A stretch of 64,000 nucleotides of DNA from Deinococcales bacterium (GCA_013298595.1 JAAFIG010000008.1:93259-157258); one strand, 5' to 3'; shown: positions 9,682 to 19,700, counted from the first letter of the stretch. Notes: generated by a model not told the origin, from the sequence alone. Numbers and translations are program-made.

Positions 9682-12069
9682 ATGTCACAGGAAGTCAAAA
9701 AATATACACCTGAATTTAAACAAAAAGCTATTAAATCGGTACGGAAAGGCAAAAGTATCAGTGAAGTAGCTGTAGAAGTGGGTGTGTCTCGAGCAACACT
9801 TAATCGTTGGGTAAATGCGGTTTTAGAAAGAGCAACTAAGCAAGAAAGTAAATCGGATAAAATAATAGCAGATAAGCCTAATATTGCTGTATCTGGACAA
9901 AGAAATATTCGATCAGTGCCACAAGAAACCCCTCAAATTATTGGGCAAAAACCAGTCGGAGAAATTACTTCAGAATTAGTGGCAGAGCCAAAAGAAATAT
10001 TTTCGGAAGTAATAGTACCAAAAGTTGGTACAACTTTGGATATACCTTTTTTGGATTGGGTTAAAATTAATGCCGAAGCCTTAGTTAAAGAGGCTTTTAT
10101 GGGACTATTTGAACGTGAAATTGATCAACCAAGTCTTGAAGTATTTGCAGATGTTTTAAGAGAAAATCCTCAAATGAGTCAAGTATTGATGAGACTTATT
10201 AAATCTCAGGAATTTGTAGCGAAATCATTGATGAGTCTTGAATTTCAGCAAAAAATACAATCAGTATTAGAAACCCTAGTAACCCACCTTGGTGGAGTAA
10301 AAATTGGTGTTTTTCATGAGGTAGCTTCAAACAAGTCAATCAAGCAACTTCTTATTTCTGCGATGAGTCGTGTATCTTTAGAAATAGAGGATCATTTTTT
10401 TTACCTTCATCAAAATCCAGGTGTTTACTTTCACTACAGTCATTTTTCTAGATTATCTTCTTTGAAAAACTTGGGAATCATTTTTATTGCAGATGAAGCA
10501 TGGTTGCCGTTTGCGCTTGCTATAGCAGGCTATGTGCATACTCAATATCAACTTGAAACAGTATTGGTATATGGACACTGGTCACCTGGAATTGCCGCTG
10601 CCGCTACATTATGTGCATCAGTGTTTGACGTGATTAGTTTGCAAAAATTGAAAGAACTTCCTCAAAGCTCAATGTTTTCTCCAAAAATCATTATTTCACA
10701 CTCCTATGGCTGGAAAGATGAAACAACGTATTTATTGAAGACCTTTCCGATGGCGGCTTTCTTTATTTATGCAGATGGTTTTAAGAATGAAGTAAGTATA
10801 GACTTAAACCAGCATAAAATAATAGGAGGTGCAATCTTTTTTGAGTACGAACCTCAGAATAAACCCATAAATGCACTTACAATAATTCCCGCTAAAGCAG
10901 TACTTTTAGCAAGCGATAAAATCTCTGCAATATACAAATTTCAGCCAAGTTTAAGCAATAGCAAGTTTGAAAACTATGCTGTGGTTTACTTGCGCTACTG
11001 GGGTAAAGGTGACTATAAATTTACATTTGAAGAAGTAATGCAATGCTTCTATGATACGATCACTCGCTATATTACCCCGAGTACAGTCGTAGTTATTAAA
11101 AATGATAAACGTGCTGATCAGATGTTATTTCCAGAGATCAGGAAACTACTTGTTAATCAGAAGTATACGGTATTTACTTTTGAGGAGTACTTATTACAAC
11201 ATCAAGTGGATATTGCTTACCAAGCATTACCTGTTGAATATTTTCTTGCACGTGGACTGTTATGTGATGCAAAAACGCATGTTGTTTTTGATAGTAGCAT
11301 TGGGTTTATCTTGGCGACACATCCTAATGTACGACGAGAGACAAATATTGTTATTGGTGCAGTCGTGGATACTTTTAAGGAGAAAATTGAATTTGAACCT
11401 GAACTGAGTGAAAAAGAAATTGAAACACAGCTTTATACTACTCATCCTGGACTCTACACCATTAGTTATTATTCAAAACAATATACTGATGCCATTTTTG
11501 CAACAGTAGGTTTTCGTAATTGTGAGCTTATAGAAAGTAAAGGAAATTTTCTATTCTACATAGTAATAAATAGACAAACGGTAGGGAAATTATTGGAAAT
11601 TGTTAATTCTGATTTGCAAACTATTGAACAGAAAAGAGATGCTGTCACTGTTTTTTTTGCTAATTTAGATTTGAATTTGATTAGCAATCAACAATTCGTT
11701 TTTCCTGCTTTTTCGGCACAAATATTGAATTTAGTAGGGAAAAAAATTGATAATTATATTCAAAGTACGCAACAATCTGGATTTGTTATGTATGGACCTT
11801 ATCTTAATTTAGGTAAGGGACAATATATAGCAAGGATTTTTACTGAATTCCCTACCAAAGTAGAAGGTCAAATTAAACTTGATGTGATTAGTGCTGGTGG
11901 TAAGATTCACAGCGCTATCACTCTAAATCAATCTGAGCTAGTTAATGAACATATCCTCGCGGTTTCATTTATTGTTGAACTAGAAGTACAAAGACTTGAG
12001 GTAAGGATGCGGATTTCAGAAACTGTTGATGTAATTATATACGGATTGACTATTTCTCGTGAAGATTAA
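9682..12069 (+). CDS. Transposase-type HTH fused to putative glycosyltransferase with YGPY domain
   Basis: A 795-aa protein. An ATG at 9670 is possible, but GGGAGAA just before ATG 9682 favours the latter. Residues about 5-55 (YTPEFKQKAIKSV, then ISEVAVEVGVSRATLNRWV) match the IS3-type OrfA helix-turn-helix. A low-complexity linker follows, then a DUF4214-like segment (about 140-180: GLFEREIDQPSLEVF to LIKSQEF). A central region (about 200-640) has alternating strands and helices and ends in PVEYFLARG and VFDSSIGFIL, reminiscent of polysialyl/GT52-like transferases but not assigned. Residues 691-795 are the YGPY domain shared with the 4945 protein. With NeuB and NeuA homologues downstream, a nonulosonate transferase is a reasonable guess. 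One CTCGAG in 2.4 kb. Confidence 0.6.
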   Translation: MSQEVKKYTPEFKQKAIKSVRKGKSISEVAVEVGVSRATLNRWVNAVLERATKQESKSDKIIADKPNIAVSGQRNIRSVPQETPQIIGQKPVGEITSELVAEPKEIFSEVIVPKVGTTLDIPFLDWVKINAEALVKEAFMGLFEREIDQPSLEVFADVLRENPQMSQVLMRLIKSQEFVAKSLMSLEFQQKIQSVLETLVTHLGGVKIGVFHEVASNKSIKQLLISAMSRVSLEIEDHFFYLHQNPGVYFHYSHFSRLSSLKNLGIIFIADEAWLPFALAIAGYVHTQYQLETVLVYGHWSPGIAAAATLCASVFDVISLQKLKELPQSSMFSPKIIISHSYGWKDETTYLLKTFPMAAFFIYADGFKNEVSIDLNQHKIIGGAIFFEYEPQNKPINALTIIPAKAVLLASDKISAIYKFQPSLSNSKFENYAVVYLRYWGKGDYKFTFEEVMQCFYDTITRYITPSTVVVIKNDKRADQMLFPEIRKLLVNQKYTVFTFEEYLLQHQVDIAYQALPVEYFLARGLLCDAKTHVVFDSSIGFILATHPNVRRETNIVIGAVVDTFKEKIEFEPELSEKEIETQLYTTHPGLYTISYYSKQYTDAIFATVGFRNCELIESKGNFLFYIVINRQTVGKLLEIVNSDLQTIEQKRDAVTVFFANLDLNLISNQQFVFPAFSAQILNLVGKKIDNYIQSTQQSGFVMYGPYLNLGKGQYIARIFTEFPTKVEGQIKLDVISAGGKIHSAITLNQSELVNEHILAVSFIVELEVQRLEVRMRISETVDVIIYGLTISRED

Positions 12070-12135
12070 AGGGGATATAAATGAGTTATATTCCAATACC
12101 CATTTTTTCAAAGATGGTTCTGTGATAAGGTGTAA

Positions 12136-12855
12136 ATGAATCCTGAAAATACTGTCAAAAATATACTGATAGCAATAAAGCAATTCATTGAAGATAACTC
12201 ATTTTCAATAAACGAAAATCGTTATCAAATTCAGTACAAATCAGATGGAAGCCCAGTCACAGCTGCCGATGTATTACTCGAGAATAAAATTAGAGATTTT
12301 TTGCAAGGCTTTGACTTACCTATCACACTGATTGGCGAAGAATCTTTTGATCATAAAACACTTGAAAAACTGGAGTATGTTGCCATTCTTGATCCAATAG
12401 ATGGTACAGAAAACTTTTGTTCGGGCTTCAAAGAATGGGGTGTTTCACTTGGTATTTGGCATCATCAAGAACACCTTGGTAGTTTATTAATGATGCCTGA
12501 ATTTGGGCTTTCCTTAATGACGGGTGATACTTGTGAGAAAGTTCCATTCTCGAGAATTACAGGTTTCTCGTCTTCATATCATGATGCGATTGCGACAGGT
12601 ATCAAGGATGCTGTTGAGTACCGAGTGATGGGTTGTGCGGTTTACAATATTTACAATGTGATTCGTGGTTCTTTTTGCCGTTTTATCAACCCCAAAGGTG
12701 CCTATATTTGGGATTTATTACCTGGCTTGATGCTTGCGCTCGAGCATGGTTGTGAGGTGTTACTTGATGATGAGCCTTTCTATGGCGGATTTCTCGACCC
12801 AACTCGAAAGTATCGCGTTGACATACGCCACCGATACGATCTTCATTCTGGGTAA
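12136..12855 (+). CDS. Inositol monophosphatase / CysQ-family phosphatase
   Basis: A 239-aa Mg-dependent sugar or nucleotide phosphatase. It has the family metal sites GEES (about residue 68), DPIDGTENF (about 90-98) and WDLLPG near 198, where the family usually has WD followed by small residues. The substrate is not evident. Placed just before NeuB and NeuA homologues, it could dephosphorylate a sugar phosphate for nonulosonate synthesis, but this is inference from context. RBS AAGGTG precedes ATG 12136. Its last 89 nt overlap the next gene in another frame, an unusually long overlap. CTCGAG sites resume here, marking the right edge of the depleted block. Confidence 0.8.
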   Translation: MNPENTVKNILIAIKQFIEDNSFSINENRYQIQYKSDGSPVTAADVLLENKIRDFLQGFDLPITLIGEESFDHKTLEKLEYVAILDPIDGTENFCSGFKEWGVSLGIWHHQEHLGSLLMMPEFGLSLMTGDTCEKVPFSRITGFSSSYHDAIATGIKDAVEYRVMGCAVYNIYNVIRGSFCRFINPKGAYIWDLLPGLMLALEHGCEVLLDDEPFYGGFLDPTRKYRVDIRHRYDLHSG

Positions 12856-14314
12856 GGGACAGAGCGCTGATTTAATTGCCCCACAATTATTGATTGATTC
12901 GTTCGTAATCGCAGTCAATGATGCTGAACGAATTGCGCCTACCGATGTAACGGTGTTTCATGCGCCATGGGTAGTGCGTGGTCTTGCGGATGCAGGTTTT
13001 CGCTCGAGTTTATATGTAACAGCACAACCATTTGATGCAAAGGGTAAATCGGTGATGGTAGTGCCTTATCAGCCATTGAATCAAGGTTCAGCGGATTTGC
13101 TGATGCAACGTTTTATGTCCGATGAGTTTGTTCTCGAGGAGGTCTTGTTTTTATCAGCATTGCAAATTGCACGCCAAGTCGCAAAACTGCGTGGACGTTC
13201 ACAGACGGTTTATATGGTAGGTTTTGATTTTGATGCAAATGCTGGTTATAGCAAAGCGATTGATGTGGATTATGCACCGCCAAGTGCTGCTAAAAAATCC
13301 TTAGCAATTTCACCACAAGAACATTATTTTGTGCATGCTTTGTACTTACTCAAAGATTCGGATTTAATTGTTAAACATATTGGTTTGCGAAGTTTTAGTG
13401 CGATGTCGCCACTCGAGTTAAATTCGGCATTGTTGCACACAGTGAGCACCTTAGACCCTCAGCGTACCTTGAGGGTAGCAGTGGTGGCAGAATTAACCAC
13501 TAATCATTTCGGGGATCGTTTGCGACTTGAGCGTTTAATTCGGGCGAGTCGAGCAGCAGGAGCAGATTTTATTAAGTTGCAAAAACGTGATGTGACCAGT
13601 TTTTATACACCTAAGCAACTTAATTCACCGTATTTATCACCTTTTGGTAAGACCTTTGCAGATTATCGTTTGCAACTTGAATTAAGCGCTGATGATTTAC
13701 ATTTTGTAGACCGATTATGCAAAGACCTTGGTATTGCATGGTTTGCTTCGGTGTTAGATCAGCCTTCGTTTGAATTTATGCTGCAATTTACACCAAGCAT
13801 GGTTAAATTACCATCTACAATTTCTGAACACACAGATTATCTTCGGTTTGTGGCGAATAATCATACGGGTAAAGTTGTGTTGTCCACGGGTATGACCGAC
13901 ACGGCTTACGAAAATTTTGTGCTCGAGAATTTCTCAAAATGCGAGCGACTGTATTTATTGCAATGTAATTCGGCGTACCCAACACCACTCGAGGATTGTA
14001 ATGTAGCGGTTGTTCGTCATTATCATGAGCTGTCTTATTCTGATCCTAGAATAGTGGCTGGTTACTCGAGTCATGACTTTGGTTGGAAAGCGTCTGTATT
14101 AGCTGTGGCGGCAGGAGCACAAATGCTCGAGAAGCACGTTAAACTTGGGAATACTGAATGGGCACATTTTGATGCAGTGGCTGTGGACTTAACCACGTCG
14201 GCATTTACTGAATATGTTGGACATGTGCGTGAAGCCGAACTGATTATGGGTAGTCAAGTTAAGAAAGTGAATATCAGTGAGCACCATAAATATTCTCGAA
14301 GTGCAGCTCAGTGA
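12767..14314 (+). CDS. NeuB-like nonulosonate synthase fused to DUF115/GT42-like N-domain
   Basis: About 515 aa. GAGGTG 7 nt before ATG 12767 sets the start; ATGs at 12734 and 12782 are alternatives. Residues about 15-220 have a Rossmann-like ILGKGQSADLI and FVIAVNDAE pattern, as in DUF115/GT42 sialyltransferase-like proteins. Residues about 233-500 are a NeuB-type barrel: VAELTTNHFGD, AGADFIKLQ, LSTGM, GYSSHDFG and EKHVKL. NeuB condenses PEP with an N-acyl hexosamine to give a sialic, legionaminic or pseudaminic acid. The usual C-terminal SAF (antifreeze-like) domain is missing; the chain ends about 30 residues after the barrel. This may be a synthase plus transferase in one chain. Confidence 0.78.
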   Translation: MMSLSMADFSTQLESIALTYATDTIFILGKGQSADLIAPQLLIDSFVIAVNDAERIAPTDVTVFHAPWVVRGLADAGFRSSLYVTAQPFDAKGKSVMVVPYQPLNQGSADLLMQRFMSDEFVLEEVLFLSALQIARQVAKLRGRSQTVYMVGFDFDANAGYSKAIDVDYAPPSAAKKSLAISPQEHYFVHALYLLKDSDLIVKHIGLRSFSAMSPLELNSALLHTVSTLDPQRTLRVAVVAELTTNHFGDRLRLERLIRASRAAGADFIKLQKRDVTSFYTPKQLNSPYLSPFGKTFADYRLQLELSADDLHFVDRLCKDLGIAWFASVLDQPSFEFMLQFTPSMVKLPSTISEHTDYLRFVANNHTGKVVLSTGMTDTAYENFVLENFSKCERLYLLQCNSAYPTPLEDCNVAVVRHYHELSYSDPRIVAGYSSHDFGWKASVLAVAAGAQMLEKHVKLGNTEWAHFDAVAVDLTTSAFTEYVGHVREAELIMGSQVKKVNISEHHKYSRSAAQ

Positions 14315-14360
14315 TTTTTCAATGCCTTTTTTGGGATTTGCGTGATAAACTGCTGATTGC

Positions 14361-14376
14361 CCAAGCGTATGCTTGG
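14361..14376. other. Short hairpin upstream of the NeuA-like gene
   Basis: CCAAGC-GTAT-GCTTGG is a perfect 6-bp inverted repeat in the 78-nt gap between the NeuB fusion and the cytidylyltransferase, 17 nt before the GTG start. No T-run follows. It may be a leader hairpin that tunes translation, or chance. Confidence 0.35.
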
Positions 14377-14392
14377 TATTAAAAGGTGATTT

Positions 14393-15058
14393 GTGAAAAT
14401 TGTTGCGTTTGTACCATTGAAACTGAATAACGAGCGTTTATCAAATAAAAACACGAAATTATTTGATAATGGCAAACCATTGCTTTCTTATATTTTAGAT
14501 ACCTTAACTCAGGTTGATAGTATTACAGCCTCGTATGTCTACTGTAGTCAAGAAAGTGTGACACAGTACTTGCCTGAAGGTATTCAATTCCTGCAACGAA
14601 GTCCTTCTTTAGATTTATCAACTACAAAAATGAATGAAATCATGCACGCTTTTGCAAAAGAAATTCCTGCTGATATTTATGTTTTAACACATGCCACTGC
14701 ACCTTTTTTAAATCAAGAATCGATACAATTGGGTATTCAAAAAGTTCTTACCCAAGGGTATGATTCTGCTTTGTCAGTTGTGAAAATGCAGGATTTTTTT
14801 TGGAAGAATGGTCAACCACTCAATTACAATCCAGAATCCATTCCTCGAACCCAAGATTTAGAACCTATATTTGTTGAAACAACTGGTTTATACATCTATA
14901 AACGTGAAGTTCTGCTCGAGAAAAATACAAGAATTGGTAGCAAACCATATTTAATAGAAGTTTCTAAAATAGAAGCCACAGATATTAACGAACCCATAGA
15001 TTTTGAAATAGCCAATGCGATTGCAATACAGCCTCTAGCGAGGACTACAAAGCCATGA
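14393..15058 (+). CDS. Acylneuraminate cytidylyltransferase-like protein
   Basis: A 221-aa NeuA/CMP-Kdo synthetase family protein that would activate the NeuB product as a CMP sugar. The N-terminus FVPLKLNNERLSNKNTKLF replaces the canonical R-x-G-S-K-x-x-x-x-K loop with a variant lacking the Gly. The later THATAPFL, FVETTGLYIYKRE and INEPIDFEIA segments are typical. Start GTG 14393 follows AAAAGGTGAT. It overlaps the exporter permease by 4 nt (ATGA), tying sugar activation to export. The exact sugar (sialic, legionaminic, pseudaminic or Kdo) cannot be told. Confidence 0.82.
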   Translation: MKIVAFVPLKLNNERLSNKNTKLFDNGKPLLSYILDTLTQVDSITASYVYCSQESVTQYLPEGIQFLQRSPSLDLSTTKMNEIMHAFAKEIPADIYVLTHATAPFLNQESIQLGIQKVLTQGYDSALSVVKMQDFFWKNGQPLNYNPESIPRTQDLEPIFVETTGLYIYKREVLLEKNTRIGSKPYLIEVSKIEATDINEPIDFEIANAIAIQPLARTTKP

Positions 15059-16050
15059 GCGGTGAAAGTCCTAAAACACAAATGGAAATACATCAAGCGA
15101 ATCAAGCAAACGATGACGCATTGCTTTTACGAAATGCACTCGAGCGTATTCAATTGCTCGAGCAACAATTGCAGCAACAACATATATCAGAAAAAGCCTC
15201 AGAGATTCAAGGCGTGATATCACGCAGTAAACCACCACCTGAACCTCCCGCATTTTTAGTACCACTCCAAAGTATTTGGAAGTACCGTTATTTTATTCGG
15301 AATTGGGTTTACCGTGACCTACTCAGTCGAGCAGTTCGGAGTCAACATGGGCTTATTTGGATGATTCTTAGCCCATTAGCTATGACAGCGGTCTACGTTT
15401 TTGCATTTTCATCAATTCTGGGTGGGCGTGTTGTTAATGGGGAAAATAATTCTTTTGTGTACCCGCTTTACATTACTTCGGGGTTAATTGCCTGGAATTT
15501 ATTCGCAGATTTATTGACTCGAGGAATGGGTGTTTTTGCGGAGAATTCAACTTTGATGAAAAAAATTTCATTCCCAAGAATTATTTTACCAATCAGTATG
15601 TCTTTAAGTGCTTTGATTACGAGTTTGGTAGCTTGTGCTGTGACAATATTTTTGTTTGCATTGGTGGGTCAGTTTCCTTCTGTGCATATTTTATGGTTGC
15701 CAGTTATTATTTTACCTGTTGCTTCGTTAGCGATTGGTATTGGTACAATTTTGGGTACATTTGTGGTGTTTTTTCGTGATTTAGTACGTATTGTTCCGAT
15801 TTTATTACAAGTTGTATTTTGGCTCACCCCAATTGTTTACACCATTGATTCATTAAAAAGCCCAATGAAAGAACTGATTGTTTATAACCCAATGGTTCCA
15901 GTGATTGCTTCGTACCGTGATGTGTTTGTTTATCATAAAAGCCCCGAATTCTTGGGTTTGTTATTTTCATTATTAATTGGTCTGGTTTTTCAAATTATTT
16001 CAACTTTTATTTTCTTTAAATCACGTAAAGAAATCGTGGATGCCTTATGA
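15055..16050 (+). CDS. ABC-2 polysaccharide exporter permease (Wzm-like)
   Basis: A 331-aa inner-membrane subunit of an ABC transporter moving finished lipid-linked glycan across the membrane. The first about 60 residues are a charged, Gln-rich predicted coiled coil (LERIQLLEQQLQQQ) not normal for Wzm. A proline-rich link follows, then six expected membrane segments between about 110 and 325, with the family signature RDLLSRAVRSQHG before the first segment and FFRDLVRIVPILLQ in the middle. ATGA overlap with the ATPase gene downstream. ABC-dependent export matches the WbdD/WbdA-type assembly upstream. Confidence 0.88.
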   Translation: MSGESPKTQMEIHQANQANDDALLLRNALERIQLLEQQLQQQHISEKASEIQGVISRSKPPPEPPAFLVPLQSIWKYRYFIRNWVYRDLLSRAVRSQHGLIWMILSPLAMTAVYVFAFSSILGGRVVNGENNSFVYPLYITSGLIAWNLFADLLTRGMGVFAENSTLMKKISFPRIILPISMSLSALITSLVACAVTIFLFALVGQFPSVHILWLPVIILPVASLAIGIGTILGTFVVFFRDLVRIVPILLQVVFWLTPIVYTIDSLKSPMKELIVYNPMVPVIASYRDVFVYHKSPEFLGLLFSLLIGLVFQIISTFIFFKSRKEIVDAL

Positions 16051-16793
16051 ACCCTGTTCGAGTCAGTCATGTTAGTAAAACGTATACCAAATACGATACC
16101 GAATTAAAACGTGTAGCCAATTGGTTTGGGGCATCTTTTGCGGCAAAACAAGAATTCCACGCTTTAACAGATATCAGTTTTGAAATCCAACCAAGACAAA
16201 CCATTGGCTTACTTGGTCGCAATGGCGCAGGCAAAAGCACGTTATTAAAAATTATCGCAGGTACGACATACCCAACAGCGGGTGAAGTGGAAATCCGAGG
16301 TACTGTTGCAGCGATTCTCGAGCTTGCACTTGGTTTTCACCCAGATTATAACGGGATCGAAAACGCTCAAAATGCCTTGAGCTTACGTGGTTTTACGCGT
16401 CGTGAAGTTGAAGCAATGATGCCTTATGTTGAAGACTTTGCCGAGTTAGGTAAACATTTCAAAGAGGATTTGCGTACATATTCGAGTGGTATGTCCTCGC
16501 GTTTAGCATTTGCTGTTGTGACGGCAGTACGCCCCGATGTTTTAATTGTAGATGAAGCATTATCAGTAGGCGATGCTTATTTTGCAAAGAAATCATATGC
16601 TCGAATCCGAGAATTCCGCGATTTGGGTACATCATTAGTAATAGCTTCTCATGGTATGCCAGTTATTGAAGAATTGTGTGACCGTGCAATTTTATTAGAT
16701 CAAGGACGTTTACTCGCTGATGGTACACCAGTCAGTGTGGCAAAAGAGTACGCAGATTTCATACGAATTCAAAACCCGTACACAGCATTATAA
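16047..16793 (+). CDS. ABC exporter ATPase (Wzt/KpsT/TagH-like)
   Basis: A 248-aa ATPase partner of the permease. Walker A GRNGAGKSTLL (about residues 57-67), signature YSSGMSSRLAF, Walker B VLIVDEALSVGD, and a switch His in IASHG. It ends about 15 residues after the nucleotide-binding fold. Wzt proteins that recognise a WbdD-capped chain in E. coli O9a carry an extra C-terminal carbohydrate-binding domain, which is absent here. Chain recognition must therefore be missing or sit on another protein, for instance on the YGPY-domain enzymes. Confidence 0.9.
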   Translation: MNPVRVSHVSKTYTKYDTELKRVANWFGASFAAKQEFHALTDISFEIQPRQTIGLLGRNGAGKSTLLKIIAGTTYPTAGEVEIRGTVAAILELALGFHPDYNGIENAQNALSLRGFTRREVEAMMPYVEDFAELGKHFKEDLRTYSSGMSSRLAFAVVTAVRPDVLIVDEALSVGDAYFAKKSYARIREFRDLGTSLVIASHGMPVIEELCDRAILLDQGRLLADGTPVSVAKEYADFIRIQNPYTAL

Positions 16794-16799
16794 ATCTAA

Positions 16800-19700
16800 T
16801 TGAACGGTGGCGTTGTTGTAGTGAGAAAGAAATCCACAGCTTTATTTACAATTGTTTCAAATAATTATTTACATTACGCTAAAACGTTGTTTGAAAGTGT
16901 GGCAACGCATATGCCCGAGTTTGCATTATATGTGGCTATTGTAGATAACGATCCTGCGTTGGCTCGAGATTTTATGCCAGAAGCCACGATATTATCACTC
17001 GAGGATTTAAATTTACCGCATCAACAACAATTTATTTTTCGCTATTCGGTACTCGAGTTAAACACAGCTGTAAAGCCTTGGGTTTTTGAGAAGATGATGG
17101 GTTTAGGCTATGAAAATATTATTTATGCTGACCCTGATATTTATTTTTATCAGCCTCTTGAGCAAGTGCTGCATTTATTACAAGACCATCATGTGGTTTT
17201 GACCCCTCATTTACTCGAGCCAATCACAGATCAAAAAGCACCTAGCGAATTGGATATTCGTCGAGTAGGAACGTATAATCTTGGCTTTGTAGCCCTCAAA
17301 AATTCACTAATAGGACAATCTGTAATTGCTTGGTGGCAGTCTAAACTCGAGTTTGATTGTGTGGTTGATCTTGAAGCGGGAATTTTTGTAGACCAGAGTT
17401 GGATGGATTTAGTACCAAGTTTGTTTTCAGGTGTCATGGTTTTACGTGACCTTGGGCATAATGTGGCTTACTGGAATGTTTTTCAGCGATCATTGCGTTA
17501 CGTTAAAAATCAATGGTTAGTTGGAACAGGTTTACCATTGGTATTTTTTCATTTTAGTGGTTTTAATGCGTTTGCATTTGAGAATGTTTCTAAGCATCAG
17601 AACCGAATAACTTTAGGTGATTTACCCAAGTTGCGTCCATTAATGCAAACGTATAGTCAGACTTTAATTGGTTTCGGTGCAAAAAACTGGGCTGATCAAG
17701 TGTATGGGTTTCATGCTTTTGCTGACGGTATTCAAATACCATCATTTTTTCGGGAATTATACCGTGCAGATAAGGGCTTGCAGATATTATTGAGTGTAAA
17801 TCCGTTTGCTTCGTCAGATATTTTGTTTACTTTTGTTAAGCAATTTACTCGAGATGGTTTATCTATTACATATGCCATGTGGTCTCTATGGGAGGCTCGT
17901 GCCGATTTACGTAATGCTTTTCCTTTGACTTCGTTTCAAAATATTGCTGCTTATTACAATTGGTTTGTGAGTAAGGCGGACATATATTTTGATGCTTTTG
18001 TTATTCAAAAACATGTTGAAATCGCTTCGGGTTTTCAATCTCGAGTTCAGATTTTACCTAAATATCATCATCTTGATTTGCGAGAAAGCCGAATTTCTTT
18101 GCTGTACGAAGCTATTCTTGGACGCGAAGTGGATTCGCAAGGTTTGGCTTCATACACACAAGTGATGGGAACCCGATTTGGTTTACTCAAAACTATTTTA
18201 TCTTTAGTGTTCTCGAGGGAAAGTCGTTTTCTGCCAAAGAAAATGGAACGACTTCTGAATCTCGGAAGTGTATTATTACGTAAACAAAAGCCTGAAGAGC
18301 AGATTGTCTGGACACCTAAGATTGCCTTTGCAGATGCTAATCAAGGTATGAACACATCAGATTTAGGTATTTACTTAAATAGTAGCACTGAAGCTGCTGA
18401 TGGTTTTTGGGTAAAACGCATTGTACTGATACCAGTGTCTGATGAGTTTTCAGGTACATTATTTGTTTCAGGTTTTTATGTAGCTGATTTTATGCCAAAT
18501 TCTCATGTGACATTCTTAATTTCTGTATTCGTGAATGATCAATTGCTTTATGAATGTCGTATGGTTGAGTCACAACATTTTGAGTTTAGTGTTGATTGGA
18601 AAGTATCATTTATTGGTGTCAGATATTTGCGATTGGAATCCAGCCAAGCATGGATTCCAAAAGATATTGGCTTTGGAGAGGATCAACGCGAATTAAGTTG
18701 GCGTTTAAAGAATATCCGTGTTGGCAATGTTCAATTATTTGATTCACATCGTCAGCCTGCTTTGTTACCTCTTGAGGCTTATTTGCCAACGCCAGGTATT
18801 AATTTAGTCGGTTATTTAGCAGCAGAGTTGGGTATCGGTGAGGCAGCCCGATTATTAGCAAAATCCTGCGCTGAAGTCCAAGTTCCTTACAGTATTGTAG
18901 ATGTTGGTTATCAAAGCTCAAACTTGCAACGTGACCGAAGCGCTTGGGAGACAGCTTCAGATAAAATATTTGATCTTGATCTTTTGTATGTCAACGCCGA
19001 TCAAATGATTCATACCATGGCATTTCTAGAGAAAAAGGGTTACGAGGGAAGTAAGAAAATTGCTTTTTGGCACTGGGAGCAACCGACATTACCAAGACAT
19101 TATCAATCGAGTTTTCGTGGTTTAAATGAAGTTTGGGTACCTTCTAACTTTGTTTTGGATGCAGTTGCAAAAATCGCTCCAGTGCCTGTGTTTAAAGTTG
19201 CCCATGCAATAGATTTTTCAATTTCTCAGACAGCTTCTCGAGCTTATTTTGGCTTACCCGAATCTCAGTTTCTGGTTTTAATCATGTATGATTTTCATTC
19301 AGTACAGTATCGTAAGAACCCGCAAGCAGCGATTGAAACTTTTAAGCGAGTGGCTAAGAAACATCAGAATATGTGTTTGGTAGTGAAAACCATCAATGCA
19401 GATCAGTATCCAGCGGAGTACCAAGCGTTGCAAGCCGATTTGGCAGAGTTGAATGTGGTGTTACTGAATCAGTATTTGACGCGTCAAGAAGTGTTTGATC
19501 TCGAGTCGTGTTGTGATACGTTGCTTTCTTTACATCGAGCGGAGGGTTTTGGTTTTGCACTTGCTGAAATGATGTTTTTGGGTAAACCTGTGATTGCTAC
19601 TGGTTGGTCTGGGAACATGGAATTTATGACTCCAATGAATTCATTTCCTGTGCAATATGCACTAAAACCACTTGAAGTGGCTGTTGGTCCGTATGAGCTT

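Noticed and set aside
9682..9850. Complete insertion sequence at the HTH segment
   Set aside because: No terminal inverted repeats, no catalytic transposase domain and no target duplication were seen; the HTH is in frame with the following domains.
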